Below the pieces are notes generated by a model, which saw only the letters and a program-made list of their open reading frames with translations, was not told the origin of the DNA and searched no databases. A stretch of 64,000 nt of DNA from positions 717,208,001-717,272,000 of the forward strand of contig NC_092333.1 in NCBI RefSeq assembly GCF_046630445.1, read 5' to 3'. The stretch is from Rutidosis leptorrhynchoides. Its lineage: Eukaryota > Streptophyta > Magnoliopsida > Asterales > Asteraceae. Of the stretch, positions 10,352 to 22,348 are shown piece after piece. The first letter of the stretch is position 1. Every line of letters starts with the position of its first letter. The translations under genes and the position numbers were made by a program.

Positions 10352-13300
10352 TTAAGCTGTTGAAGGTGTTGACGAATCTTCTGGAAATAGATGCGGGTAT
10401 TTCTTCTTCATCTGATCTTCACGCTCCCAGGTGAACTCGGGTCCTCTACGAGCATTCCATCGAACCTTAACAATTGGTATCTTGTTTTGCTTAAGTCTTT
10501 TAACCTCACGATCCATTATTTCGACGGGTTCTTCGATGAATTGGAGTTTTTCGTTGATTTGGATTTCATCTAACGGAATAGTGAGATCTTCTTTAGCAAA
10601 ACATTTCTTCAAATTCGAGACGTGGAAAGTGTTATGTACAGCCGCGAGTTGTTGAGGTAACTCAAGTCGGTAAGCTACTGGTCCGACACGATCAATAATC
10701 TTGAATGGTCCAATATACCTTGGATTTAATTTCCCTCGTTTACCAAATCGAACAACGCCTTTCCAAGGTGAAACTTTAAGCATGACCATCTCTCCAATTT
10801 CAAATTCTATATCTTTTCTTTTAATGTCAGCGTAGCTCTTTTGTCGACTTTGGGCGGTTTTCAACCGTTGTTGAATTTGGATGATCTTCTCGGTAGTTTC
10901 TTGTATAATCTCCGGACCCGTAATCTGTCTATCCCCCACCTCACTCCAACAAATCGGAGACCTGCACTTTCTACCATAAAGTGCTTCAAACGGCGCCATC
11001 TCAATGCTTGAATGGTAGCTGTTGTTGTAGGAAAATTCTGCTAACGGTAGATGTCGATCCCAACTGTTTCCGAAATCAATAACACATGATCGTAGCATGT
11101 CTTCAAGCGTTTGTATCGTCCTTTCGCTCTGCCCATCAGTTTGTGGATGATAGGCAGTACTCATGTCTAGACGAGTTCCTAATGCTTGCTGTAATGTCTG
11201 CCAGAATCTTGAAATAAATCTGCCATCCCTATCAGAGATAATAGAGATTGGTATTCCATGTCTGGAGACGACTTCCTTCAAATACAGTCGTGCTAACTTC
11301 TCCATCTTGTCATCTTCTCTTATTGGTAGGAAGTGTGCTGATTTGGTGAGACGATCAACTATTACCCAAATAGTATCAAAACCACTTGCAGTCCTTGGCA
11401 ATTTAGTGATGAAATCCATGGTAATGTTTTCCCATTTCCATTCCGGGATTTCGGGTTGTTGAAGTAGACCTGATGGTTTCTGATGCTCAGCTTTGACCTT
11501 AGAACACGTCAAACATTCTCCTACGTATTTAGCAACATCGGCTTTCATACCCGGCCACCAAAAATGTTTCTTGAGATCCTTGTACATCTTCCCCGTTCCA
11601 GGATGTATTGAGTATCTGGTTTTATGAGCTTCTCTAAGTACCATTTCTCTCATATCTCCAAATTGTGGTACCCAAATCCTTTCAGCCCTATACCGGGTTC
11701 CGTCTTCCCGAATATTAAGATGCTTCTCCGATCCTTTGGGTATTTCATCCTTTAAATTTCCCTCTTTTAAAACTCCTTGTTGCGCCTCCTTTATTTGAGT
11801 AGTAATGTTATTATGAATCATTATATTCATAGATTTTACTCGAATGGGTTCTCTGTCCTTCCTGCTCAAGGCATCGGCTACCACATTTGCCTTCCCCGGG
11901 TGGTAACGAATCTCAAAGTCGTAATCATTCAATAATTCAATCCACCTACGCTGCCTCATATTCAGTTGTTTCTGATTAAATATGTGTTGAAGACTTTTGT
12001 GGTCGGTATATATAATACTTCTGACCCCTTATAAGTAGTGCCTCCAAGTCTTTAATGCAAAAACAACCGCGCCTAATTCCAAATCATGCGTCGTATAATT
12101 TTGTTCGTGAATCTTCAATTGTCTAGACGCATAAGCAATCACCTTCGTTCGTTGCATTAATACACAACCGAGACCTTGCTTTGATGCATCACAATAAATC
12201 ACAAAATCATCATTCCCTTCAGGCAATGACAATATAGGTGCCGTAGTTAGCTTTTTCTTCAATAACTGAAACGCTTTCTCTTGTTCATCATTCCATTCAA
12301 ATTTCTTCCCTTTATGCGTTAATGCAGTCAAGGGTTTTGCTATTCTGGAAAAGTCTTGGATGAACCTTCTGTAGTAACCAGCTAGTCCTAAAAACTGGCG
12401 TATGTGTTTCGGAGTTTTCGGGGTTTCCCACTTTTCAACAGTTTCTATCTTTGCCGGATCCACCTTAATACCTTCTTTGTTCACTATGTGACCGAGGAAT
12501 TGAACTTCTTCCAACCAAAATGCACACTTTGAAAACTTAGCGTACAATTCTTCCTTCCTCAATACTTCTAACACCTTTCTCAAATGTTCACCGTGTTCTT
12601 GGTCATTCTTTGAGTAAATAAGTATGTCATCAATGAAAACAATGACAAGCTTGTCAAGGTATGGTCCACACACTCGGTTCATAAGGTCCATGAACACAGC
12701 TGGTGCATTAGTTAAACCAAACGGCATGACCATAAACTCGTAATGACCGTAACGTGTTCTGAAAGCAGTCTTTGGAATATCATCTTCTTTCACCCGCATT
12801 TGATGATACCCGGAACGTAAGTCAATCTTTGAATAAACAGACGAGCCTTGTAGTTGATCAAATAAGTCATCGATTCTCGGTAGTGGGTAGCGGTTCTTTA
12901 TGGTAAGTTTGTTCAACTCTCGGTAGTCGATACACAACCTGAATGTACCATCTTTCTTCTTGACAAACAAAACAGGAGCTCCCCACGGTGATGTGCTTGG
13001 TCGAATGAAACCACGCTCTAAAAGTTCTTGTAATTGGCTTTGTAGTTCTTTCATCTCGCTGGGTGCGAGTCTGTAAGGAGCACGAGCTATTGGTGCAGCT
13101 CCTGGTACAAGATCTATTCGAAATTCAACGGATCGATGTGGGGGTAATCCCGGTAATTCTTTCGGAAATACATCAGGAAATTCTTTTGCGACGGGAACAT
13201 CATTGATGCTCTTTTCTTCAGTTTGTACTTTCTCGACGTGTGCTAGAACAGCATAGCAACCTTTTCTTATTAGTTTTTGTGCCTTCAAATTACTAATAAG

Positions 13301-13648
13301 ATGTAGCTTCGTGTTGCCCTTGTCTCCGTACACCATTAAGGGTTTTCCTTTTTCTCGTATAATGCGAATTGCATTTTTGTAACAAACGATCTCCGCTTTC
13401 ACTTCTTTCAACCAGTCCATACCGATTATCACATCAAAACTCCCTAACTCTACTGGTATCAAATCAATCTTAAATGTTTCGCTAACCAGTTTAATTTCTC
13501 GATTCCGACATATATTATCTGCTGAAATTAATTTACCATTTGCTAATTCGAGTAAAAATTTACTATATAAAGGCGTCAATGGACAACTTAATTTAGCACA
13601 AAAATCTCTACTCATATAGCTTCTATCCGCACCCGAATCAAATAAAAC
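10352..13648 (-). pseudogene. pol: protease, RT, RNase H, integrase, chromodomain-like tail
   Basis: The pol frame continues gag without frameshift. In order: protease with DSGAD just after the gag stop; reverse transcriptase with the catalytic FIDDILIYS; RNase H with [13 protein letters not shown]; integrase with an H/C zinc region ([11 protein letters not shown]), the core [14 protein letters not shown] and HPQTDGQSE; and a C-terminal chromodomain-like part ([13 protein letters not shown], then [17 protein letters not shown]), typical of the Tekay clade. A TAA at 12029-12031 interrupts RNase H at a position where relatives normally have Tyr, splitting pol into 12029-13615 and 10352-11959. 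The enzymes would copy and integrate the element. As it stands this copy needs readthrough or help in trans. Confidence 0.88.
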
Positions 13649-14067
13649 CTAAGCAGATTTATTGTCAATAAGAAACGTACCCGTAACAAGCTCCGGGTCT
13701 TCCTGTGCCTCTGCCGCATTAATATTGAAAACTCTTCCACGGCCTTGTCCATTCGTGTTCTCCTGGTTCGGGCAATTTCTAATAATGTGGCCCGGTTTTC
13801 CACATTTATAACAAACTACATTGGCATAACTTGCTCCGACACTACTTGCTCCGCCATTACTCGTTCCGACACCATTTGTTCCTTTCGTTCTATTAACCCC
13901 TGGTCCGTAGACCTCACACTTCACCGCGCTATGACCATTTCTTTTACACTTGTTGCAAAATTTGGTGCAGAACCCCGAGTGATTCTTTTCACACCTTTGG
14001 CATAGCTGCTTCTGATTGTTGTTGTTGTTGCGGTTATTATTGTTGTTGGGATGATTGTTGTAGTTGC

Positions 14068-14098
<31 letters not shown>

Positions 14099-14932
14099 GG
14101 GCCGTTTGTTGTAGTTGCGATTGATGTTGCGATTGTTGGGATAATTGTTGCGATTATTGTTGTAATTGCAGTTGTTGTTGTATTGGTGATTCTTATCACC
14201 GTTTTCCTCCCACTTTCTTTTGACTTGCTTCACATTGGCCTCTTCAGCAGTCTGTTCTTTAATTCTTTCTTCAATCTGGTTCACTAGTTTGTGACCCATT
14301 CTACATGCCTGTTGTATGGAGGCGGGCTCGTGTGAACTTATATCTTCTTGGATTCTTTCCGGTAATCCTTTCACAAACGCGTCGATCTTCTCTTCCTCAT
14401 CTTCGAATGCTCCCGGACACAATAGGCACAATTCTGTGAATCGTCTTTCGTACGTGGTAATATCAAATCCTTGGGTTCGTAACCCTCTAAGTTCTGTCTT
14501 GAGCTTATTGACCTCGGTTCTGGGACGGTACTTCTCGTTCATCAAGTGCTTGAATGCTGACCACGGTAGTGCGTACGCATCATCTTGTCCCACTTGCTCT
14601 AGATAGGTATTCCACCATGTTAACGCAGAACCTGTGAAGGTATGCGTAGCGTACTTCACTTTGTCCTCTTCAGTACACTTACTTATGGCAAACACCGATT
14701 CAACCTTCTCGGTCCACCGTTTCAATCCGATCGGTCCTTCGGTTCCATCAAATTCCAAAGGTTTGCAGGCAGTGAATTCTTTGTAGGTGCATCCTACACG
14801 ATTTCCTGTACTGCTAGATCCAAGGTTATTGTTGGTATGTAGCGCAGCCTGTACTGCGGCTATGTTTGAAGCTAGAAAAGTACGGAATTCCTCTTCATTC
14901 ATATTCACGGTGTGTCGAGTAGTCGGTGCCAT
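13649..14932 (-). CDS. gag: capsid and nucleocapsid
   Basis: About 427 aa from the Met at 14932 (MAPTTRHTVNMNEEEF). The frame is open up to 14968, but the Met-Ala start matches related elements and the older copy. The N-terminal half is the retrotransposon gag domain (ACKPLEFDGTEGP, TWWNTYLEQVG). An Asn-rich linker follows, then two Cys/His regions, the last a clear CCHC zinc knuckle CYKCGKPGHIIRNC. The product packages element RNA. It ends at a TAG (13649-13651), three bases before the protease begins in the same frame. Confidence 0.9.
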
Positions 14933-15069
14933 TTCCTTCAAAATAGTTAAATGGAACAAGTTAATCATACAGAATATTAAGAGTAGTTAATAGTATTTCG
15001 TAGCATAATATGAACTCATTTATAAAAGCTTTTTCTTCATATTAGCGTTTTATAAGTTTAAATTCGGGT

Positions 15070-15085
15070 AGTACCTACCCGTTAA
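15070..15085 (-). other. Internal polypurine-like motif downstream of the F-box ORF
   Basis: The plus strand reads AGTACCTACCCGTTAA, 16 of 16 identical to 10316-10331 where the polypurine region meets the 3' LTR. It lies between the F-box stop (15274) and the gag start (14932). It could be a central priming site or a scar showing that the accessory ORFs once lay next to a 3' polypurine tract. Confidence 0.65.
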
Positions 15086-15273
15086 GTTCATACTTAGTAG
15101 CTAATATACAATTCAACTACTACAATTCTATATGAAAAACTGATTATAATAATATTTCGCGTTCAAACTTTTATACAATATTTTACAAACTTACAATACC
15201 GCTTATTTTACATAAAGCATGAAATATAGCACACAATAACTTTGATACAAGATAGTTGTGAAGACAATTCTAG

Positions 15274-15957
15274 CTAGTACACAAGTCGTTCAGCAAAGGC
15301 AATAAAGACACGTAATTCATACGTCCAGAAACAAGTCATGCATTCTGGTTTTACTAGGACTACTTCCCATCCTTGGTCTTGTGCAACATAACCGTTATGG
15401 CCGTTGATAAGACAGCGTGTTGTAACGTCATCAAAGGGACGAGGGTTACGTAATGTCCAACAGTCCCGTAATAATCTAAAAACCTCATTTCTTACCCCAA
15501 TTACCGACTCCGTCACTTGTGGAAACGTTTTGTTTAATAGTTGTAGCCCGATGTTCTTGTTCTCACTTTGGTGAGAAGCGAACATTACTAATCCGTAAGC
15601 ATAACATGCTTCTTTATGTTGCATGTTAGCCGCTTTTTCTAAATCACGAAGTCCAATATTCGGATATATTGAGTCAAAATAATTTCTTAACCCGTTGCGT
15701 AAAATAGCATTTGGGTTCCCCGCAATATATGCGTCAAAGTAAACACATCGTAACTTATGGGTTTCCCAATGTGATATCCCCCATCTTTCAAACGAAAGTC
15801 TCTTATAAACCAAGACATTCTTGGAACGTTCTTCGAATGTCTTACAAACTGATCTCGCCTTAAATAGTTGTGCCGAAGAATTCTGGCCGACTCTAGACAA
15901 GATTTCATCAATCATGTCTCCGGGTAGGTCTCTTAAAATATTGGGTTGTCTATCCAT
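15274..15957 (-). CDS. F-box protein carried by retrotransposon (main element)
   Basis: A 227-aa ORF between primer site and gag. Residues 4-50 form the F-box (NILRDLPGDMIDEILSRVG, RSVCKTFEERSKN, YKRLSF). Residues 80-150 contain NPNAILRNGLRNYF and HKEACYAYGLVMFAS, resembling the Sel1-like helical part of At2g35280-type plant F-box proteins. The C-terminus has PECMTCFWTYELRVF, conserved in the older copy. F-box proteins link substrates to SCF ubiquitin ligases; a role in countering host silencing or controlling element proteins is only a guess. It follows the acidic ORF by 136 bases. It probably derives from a captured host gene. Confidence 0.8.
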   Translation of the reverse strand: MDRQPNILRDLPGDMIDEILSRVGQNSSAQLFKARSVCKTFEERSKNVLVYKRLSFERWGISHWETHKLRCVYFDAYIAGNPNAILRNGLRNYFDSIYPNIGLRDLEKAANMQHKEACYAYGLVMFASHQSENKNIGLQLLNKTFPQVTESVIGVRNEVFRLLRDCWTLRNPRPFDDVTTRCLINGHNGYVAQDQGWEVVLVKPECMTCFWTYELRVFIAFAERLVY

Positions 15958-16093
15958 TTTGTGTTTTTAAACTGTAAAATAGACAAGAGTTAGATTCATA
16001 AAAAAATACTTATTAATACAAGCAATTTTTACATATATCATAAAGCATAAGAACACTATATTACATATATTACACCACACGAATACAACTATC

Positions 16094-16708
16094 TTATTCC
16101 GACTCGCTCGTTTCTTCTTCTTCGGTTTTGGTTCGTTTTTCCAAGTTTCTAGGGATATATGATGTTCCCCTAATACGAGCCATCGTTGTCCACATTGGTT
16201 TAGAAAAACCTGGTGGTTTAGAGGTTCCCGGGTCATTGTTACAACTTAAGGACTTCGGGCGTTGACGATACATATAAAGTTCATCGGGGTTGGAATTAGA
16301 TTTCTCTATTTTTATGCCCTTTCCCTTATTATTTTCTTTTGCCTTTTTAAATTCAGTTGGGGTAATTTCTATAACATCATCGGAATTCTCGTCGGAATCC
16401 GATTCATCGGAGAATTGGTAATCCTCCCAATATTTTGCTTCCTTGGCGGAAACACCATTGACCATAATTAACTTTGGTCGGTTGGTTGAGGATTTTCTTT
16501 TACTTAACCGTTTTATTATTTCCCCCGCCGGTTCTATTTCTTCATCCGGTTCCGATTCTTCTTCCGGTTCCGATTCTTCTTCCGGTTCCGACTCTTCTTC
16601 CGGTTCCTCTTCGGGAACTTGTGAATCAGTCCACAAATCATTCCAATTTACATTTGACTCTTCATTATTATTAGGTGAGTCAATGGGACTTGTTCTAGAG
16701 GTAGACAT
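16094..16708 (-). CDS. Acidic accessory protein of unknown function (main element)
   Basis: A 204-aa ORF, the first after the primer site in element direction. The N-terminus is MSTSRTSPIDSPNNNEESN. Residues about 33-60 are EEESEP repeats. The central part has GVSAKEAKYWEDYQF and a DESDSDENSDD acidic patch, then a Lys-rich stretch (NNKGKGIKIEK) that could be a nuclear localisation signal. KPPGFSKPMWTTMARIRGT lies near the end, before a final acidic tail. No signal peptide or membrane segment is seen. I do not recognise the family. It is conserved, with one nonsense mutation, in the older copy. Confidence 0.7.
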   Translation of the reverse strand: MSTSRTSPIDSPNNNEESNVNWNDLWTDSQVPEEEPEEESEPEEESEPEEESEPDEEIEPAGEIIKRLSKRKSSTNRPKLIMVNGVSAKEAKYWEDYQFSDESDSDENSDDVIEITPTEFKKAKENNKGKGIKIEKSNSNPDELYMYRQRPKSLSCNNDPGTSKPPGFSKPMWTTMARIRGTSYIPRNLEKRTKTEEEETSESE

Positions 16709-16897
16709 CTATCACATAATATCAAACACGTTAAGAGATTAATATATCACATAATATTCATATGTTAAAAATATATAGTTTCCAACAAAAATGTTAAGCA
16801 ATCATTTTTAAAGAAAACACGGTCGAAGTCCAGACTCACTAATGCATCCTAACAAACTCGATAAGACACACTAATGCAAATTTTCTGGTTCTCTAAG

Positions 16898-16917
16898 ACC
16901 AACGCTCGGATACCAAC
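16898..16917 (-). other. Primer binding site, initiator-Met type
   Basis: The minus strand reads GTTGGTATCCGAGCGTTGGT directly after the 5' LTR end. It matches the plant initiator-Met primer site TGGTATCAGAGC with one change, which fits a chromovirus. Confidence 0.8.
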
Positions 16918-19900
16918 TGAAATGTCCCGTTCTTATTGATTAAAAACGTTCCATATTAATTGGTTTCGTTGCGAGGTTTTGACCTCTATATGAGACGTTT
17001 TTCAAAGACTGCATTCATTTTTAAACAAACCATAACCTTTATTTCATCAATAAAGGTTTAAAAAGCTTTACGTAGATTATCAAATAATGATAATCTAAAA
17101 TATCCTGTTTACACACGACCATTACATAATGGTTTACAATACAAATATGTTACAACAAAATAAGTTTCTTGAATGCAGTTTTTACACAATATCATACAAG
17201 CATGGACTCCAAATCTTGTCCTTATTTAAGTATGCAACAGCGGAAGCTCTTAATAATCACCTGAGAATAAACATGCTTAAAACGTCAACAAAAATGTTGG
17301 TGAGTTATAGGTTTAACCTATATATATCAAATCGTAACAATAGACCACAAGATTTCATATTTCAATACACATCCCATACATAGAGATAAAAATCATTCAT
17401 ATGGTGAACACCTGGTAACCGACATTAACAAGATGCATATATAAGAATATCCCCATCATTCCGGGACACCCTTCGGATATGATATAAATTTCGAAGTACT
17501 AAAGCATCCGGTACTTTGGATGGGGTTTGTTAGGCCCAATAGATCTATCTTTAGGATTCGCGTCAATTAGGGTGTCTGTTCCCTAATTCTTAGATTACCA
17601 GACTTAATAAAAAGGGGCATATTCGATTTCGATAATTCAACCATAGAATGTAGTTTCACGTACTTGTGTCTATTTTGTAAATCATTTATAAAACCTGCAT
17701 GTATTCTCATCCCAAAAATATTAGATTTTAAAAGTGGGACTATAACTCACTTTCACAGATTTTTACTTCGTCGGGAAGTAAGACTTGGCCACTGGTTGAT
17801 TCACGAACCTATAACAATATATACATATATATCAAAGTATGTTCAAAATATATTTACAACACTTTTAATATATTTTGATGTTTTAAGTTTATTAAGTCAG
17901 CTGTCCTCGTTAGTAACCTACAACTAGTTGTCCACAGTTAGATGTACAGAAATAAATCGATAAATATTATCTTGAATCAATCCACGACCCAGTGTATACG
18001 TATCTCAGTATTGATCACAACTCAAACTATATATATTTTGGAATCAACCTCAACCCTGTATAGCTAACTCCAACATTCACATATAGAGTGTCTATGGTTG
18101 TTCCGAAATATATATAGATGTGTCGACATGATAGGTCGAAACATTGTATACGTGTCTATGGTATCTCAAGATTACATAATATATAATACAAGTTGATTAA
18201 GTTATGGTTGGAATAGATTTGTTACCAATTTTCACGTAGCTAAAATGAGAAAAATTATCCAATCTTGTTTTACCCATAACTTCTTCATTTTAAATCCGTT
18301 TTGAGTGAATCAAATTGCTATGGTTTCATATTGAACTCTATTTTATGAATCTAAACAAAAAAGTATAGGTTTCTAGTCGGAAAAATAAGTTACAAGTCGT
18401 TTTTGTAAAGGTAGTCATTTCAGTCGAAAGAACGACGTCTAGATGACCATTTTAGAAAACATACTTCCACTTTGAGTTTAACCATAATTTTTGGATATAG
18501 TTTCATGTTCATAATAAAAATCATTTTCTCAGAATAACAACTTTTAAATCAAAGTTTATCATAGTTTTTAATTAACTAACCCAAAACAGCCCGCGGTGTT
18601 ACTACGACGGCGTAAATCCGGTTTTACGGTGTTTTTCGTGTTTTCAGGTTTTAAATCATTAAGTTAGCATATCATATAGATATAGAACATGTGTTTAGTT
18701 GATTTTAAAAGTCAAGTTAGAAGGATTAACTTTTGTTTGCGAACAAGTTTAGAATTAACTAAACCATGTTCTAGTGATTACAAGTTTAAACCTTCGAATA
18801 AGATAGCTTTATATGTATGAATCGAATGATGTTATGAACATCATTACTACCTTAAGTTCCTTGGATGAACCTACTGGAAAAGAGAAAAATGGATCTAGCT
18901 TCAATGGATCCTTGGATGGCTCAAAGTTCTTGAAGCAAAATCATGACACGAAAACAAGTTCAAGTAAGATCATCACTTGAAATAAGATTGTTATAGTTAT
19001 AGAAATTGAACCAAAGTTTGAATATGATTATTACCTTGTATTAGAATGATAACCTACTGTAAGAAACAAAGATTTCTTGAGGTTGGATGATCACCTTACA
19101 AGATTGGAAGTGAGCTAGCAAACTTGAAAGTATTCTTGATTTTTTTGAAACTAGAACTTTTGGAATTTATGAAGAACACTTAGAACTTGAAGATAGAACT
19201 TGAGAGAGTTCAATTAGATGAAGAAAATTGAAGAATGAAAGTGTTTGTAGGTGTTTTTGGTCGTTGGTGTATGGATTAGATATAAAGGATATGTAATTTT
19301 GTTTTCATGTAAATAAGTCATGAATGATTACTCATATTTTTGTAATCTTATGAGATATTTCATGCTAGTTGCCAAATGATGGTTCCCACATGTGTTAGGT
19401 GACTCACATGGGCTGCTAAGAGCTGATCATTGGAGTGTATATACCAATAGTACATACATCTAAAAGCTGTGTATTGTACGAGTACGAATACGGGTGCATA
19501 CGAGTAGAATTGTTGATGAAACTGAACGAGAATGTAATTGTAAGCATTTTTGTTAAGTAGAAGTATTTTGATAAGTGTATTGAAGTCTTTCAAAAGTGTA
19601 TAAATACATATTAAAACACTACATGTATATACATTTTAACTGAGTCGTTAAGTCATCGTTAGTCGTTACATGTAAGTGTTGTTTTGAAACCTTTAGGTTA
19701 ACGATCTTGTTAAATGTTGTTAACCCAATGTTTATAATAACAAAAGAGATTTTAAATTATTATATTATCATGATATTATGATGTACGAATATCTCTTAAT
19801 ATGATATATATACATTAAATGTCGTTACAACGATAAACGTTACATATATGTCTCGTTTCAAAATCATTAAGTTAGTAGTCTTGTTTTTACATATGTAGTT

Positions 19901-20169
19901 CATTGTTAATATAATTAATGATATGTTTACTTATCATAATATCATGTTAACTATATATATAACCATATATATGTCATCATATAGTTTTTTTACAAGTTTT
20001 AACGTTCGTGAATCACCGGTCAACTTGGGTGGTCAATTGTCTATATGAAACCTATTTCAATTAATCAAGTCTTAACAAGTTTGATTGCTTAACATGTTGG
20101 AAACATTTAATCATGTAAACATCAATCTCAATTAATATATATAAACATGGAAAAGTTCGGGTCACTACA
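16918..20169 (-). repeat. 5' LTR of the main element (3252 bp)
   Basis: This copy starts transcription of the element toward lower coordinates. It looks identical to 7065-10316. The next base to the right (20170) lies in the LTR of an Athila-like element, so the chromovirus inserted into that LTR. Confidence 0.92.
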
Positions 20170-21032
20170 ACGGAACTGGATTAATAGTTAATAGACTTGT
20201 TGAAACAGGGGTGGATTACATTCAAGGGTAATTGGTGTAATTGTTAACAAAGTATTGAAACCTTGGTTTACACGCAGTCGATAACCTGGTGTATTCATTA
20301 AACAAAGTATTAAGACCTTGTTACAATTCGAATCCCCAATTAGTTAGAATATTTGACTTCGGGAATAAGAATAATTTGACGAAGACTTCCGCACTTTATG
20401 ATTATGACTGATGGACTATTATGGACAAATCCGTATGGACATATCAAATAATCCAGGACAAAGGAAAATTAACCCATGGGAATAAACTAAAAACAACGCG
20501 TCGAACATCATGATTACGGAAGTTTAAATAAGCATAATTCCTTTATTTCATATTTAATTGCACTTTTAATTATCGTAGTTTTTTATTATCGCACTTTTAT
20601 TTATCGCACTTTTATTTATCGTAATTTCATTATCGTTATTTAATTTACGCTTTAATTTAAGTTATATTTATTTTTAATATTTTACATTAGGTTTTAACTG
20701 CGATTAAAGTTTTAAAATCGACAAACCCGTCATTAAATGGTAAAAACCCCCTTTTATAATAAAAATACTACTTATATATATTTTTGTATTTTTATAATTA
20801 TAAGTTAAAAAAAATATAGCGTTAGACTTGGCTAAGTCTCCCTGTGGAACGAACCGGACTTACTAAAAACTACACTACTGTACGATTAGGTACACTGCCT
20901 ATAAGTGTTGTAGCAAGGTTTAGGTATATCCACTCTATAAATAAATAAATCACTTGTGTAAAATTGTATCGTATTTAATAGTATTTTCTTAGTAAAAATA
21001 TAACTATTTCCTAGTACGCCTCGCACACATCA
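20170..21032 (+). repeat. 5' LTR remnant of the Athila-like element
   Basis: The last 285 bases (20748-21032) recur at 32133-32417. It ends CACACATCA, seven to eight bases before the primer site. Its beginning is missing because the chromovirus inserted here; no TG start is seen at 20170. Confidence 0.8.
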
Positions 21033-21040
21033 AGTATTTT

Positions 21041-21060
21041 TGGCGCCGCTGCCGGGGACA
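21041..21060 (+). other. Primer binding site, Asp-tRNA type
   Basis: TGGCGCCGCTGCCGGGGACA differs by one base from the TGGCGCCGTTGCCGGGGA site used by Athila-type elements, which pairs with the 3' end of tRNA-Asp. Confidence 0.85.
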
Positions 21061-22348
21061 CTCAAACGCCGGAAGCGCAACGCTATATAAAAAAAAGTAT
21101 TAGAGTTTTATTAAGTTCTTTGTATAAAAAAATATACGTTTTAAATATTAAAAATTCAAAAATATAAAATGAAAATATAAAAAAAAAATCTATATATTTG
21201 TTGTTAAGAGTTGTTAAAAATTTATAAAAGTATTTTTATTTTAGTTTTTAAAATTAAATTTTTATTTAAGTTATTTATATTTTATTTAATCTAAAACAGA
21301 AAACAGAAAAAAAAAAGTAAAAACACGAGGCCCGGTACTGTAGCAGCCCAACTCTGGCCCGAAACCCTAGCCCTTGCGATCGCATGAACCCGAAGGCAAA
21401 AATCCATGCGACCGCATGAACGTTTCTGACACGCCACATTTGACTTCCTGCTGCAATAATTACGTAATTATTATTATTATTATTATATATTTAAAACCCT
21501 AATTAGGGTTATATTTAATAATAATTTGTTTTAGTTTTATTTGATTTGTATTTTTAGTTTAATTAGTTTTTATAAATTATAAAATTAATACTTTTATAAA
21601 ATAAATAATATAAAAATAATATTTTTATAAAAATTGTACTTTTTACAACTTTAAGTATATTTTTATATTTTGTATCTTTTTATTTATTTTAGCGTAATTT
21701 TTGTATTTTTCGCTCGTACTTAGTTTTAAACTTAGTATTTTGCCATAGTTATTTTTATTTCTAGATTTTTAGGCTTTGCCGTAAAATCCCTTAAGTGCTT
21801 TTTCTTTAGACTAAGATTTAGGTGCTTTAGAATTTTGCGACGCCTTTTTTATATTTTAGTACCCTTTTTAAGTTATTGCCGTTTTGGATATAGAATTTAT
21901 TTTAAGCTTTAATATTTTTAGACACAACTTTTAATTCTTAGTTTTTAGTTCCTTTTTAAGTTTCGACGGGTTACTTTCTTATTTTTATTTTTTGACGCCT
22001 ATTATTTTTTCGACTTTTTATTTTTCGACGCTTTTCGACGCGCTCTTTTTCTTTCTTATTTTTCGACGCTCTAGTTTTTAGGACATAGAATTTTCTATTT
22101 CTTCTCTAAATTTCTTTAAATTTCAACGAAATTTTTTTTTAAGCGGTTAAATTGATAGACATCCAAATTTTCTGCTTCGTAGTAATAGTTGGATTTGTTA
22201 GTGGCTGAGTTGTGAGCTTTCGATTTAAAGGGTTCTGGCTCCCTGCTGCATCTATTGGCTATTCGAAACGTGGGCAAAAGCAGAAAAGTCTATTAATTTG
22301 ATAGCTTATATAATTTTTATCTTTTATAACTAATAGGATATTCAGTGA
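21061..22348 (+). other. Leader of the Athila-like element
   Basis: A long AT-rich untranslated stretch without a credible ORF. It carries TTGCGATCGCATGAA near 21373 and the related CATGCGACCGCATGAAC near 21404, echoing the perfect palindromes near the 3' end of the element. Confidence 0.6.

Larger units (their letters stand above)
7065..20169 (-). mobile_element. Tekay-like chromovirus with two accessory ORFs, full length
   Basis: The LTRs at 7065-10316 and 16918-20169 bound an internal region with primer site, acidic ORF, F-box ORF, gag, pol and polypurine region on the minus strand. The LTRs start TGTAGTGACCC and end GGACATTTCA in element direction and look identical by eye, so insertion or duplication was recent. 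Gag and pol share one frame broken only by two stop codons. The original target duplication cannot be checked: the left side is a further internal block rather than flank, and the right flank is acgga. Confidence 0.9.

Noticed and set aside
13649-13651. Programmed readthrough at the gag TAG
   Set aside because: Not accepted as shown: the following bases do not match known readthrough signals and a second stop exists in pol.
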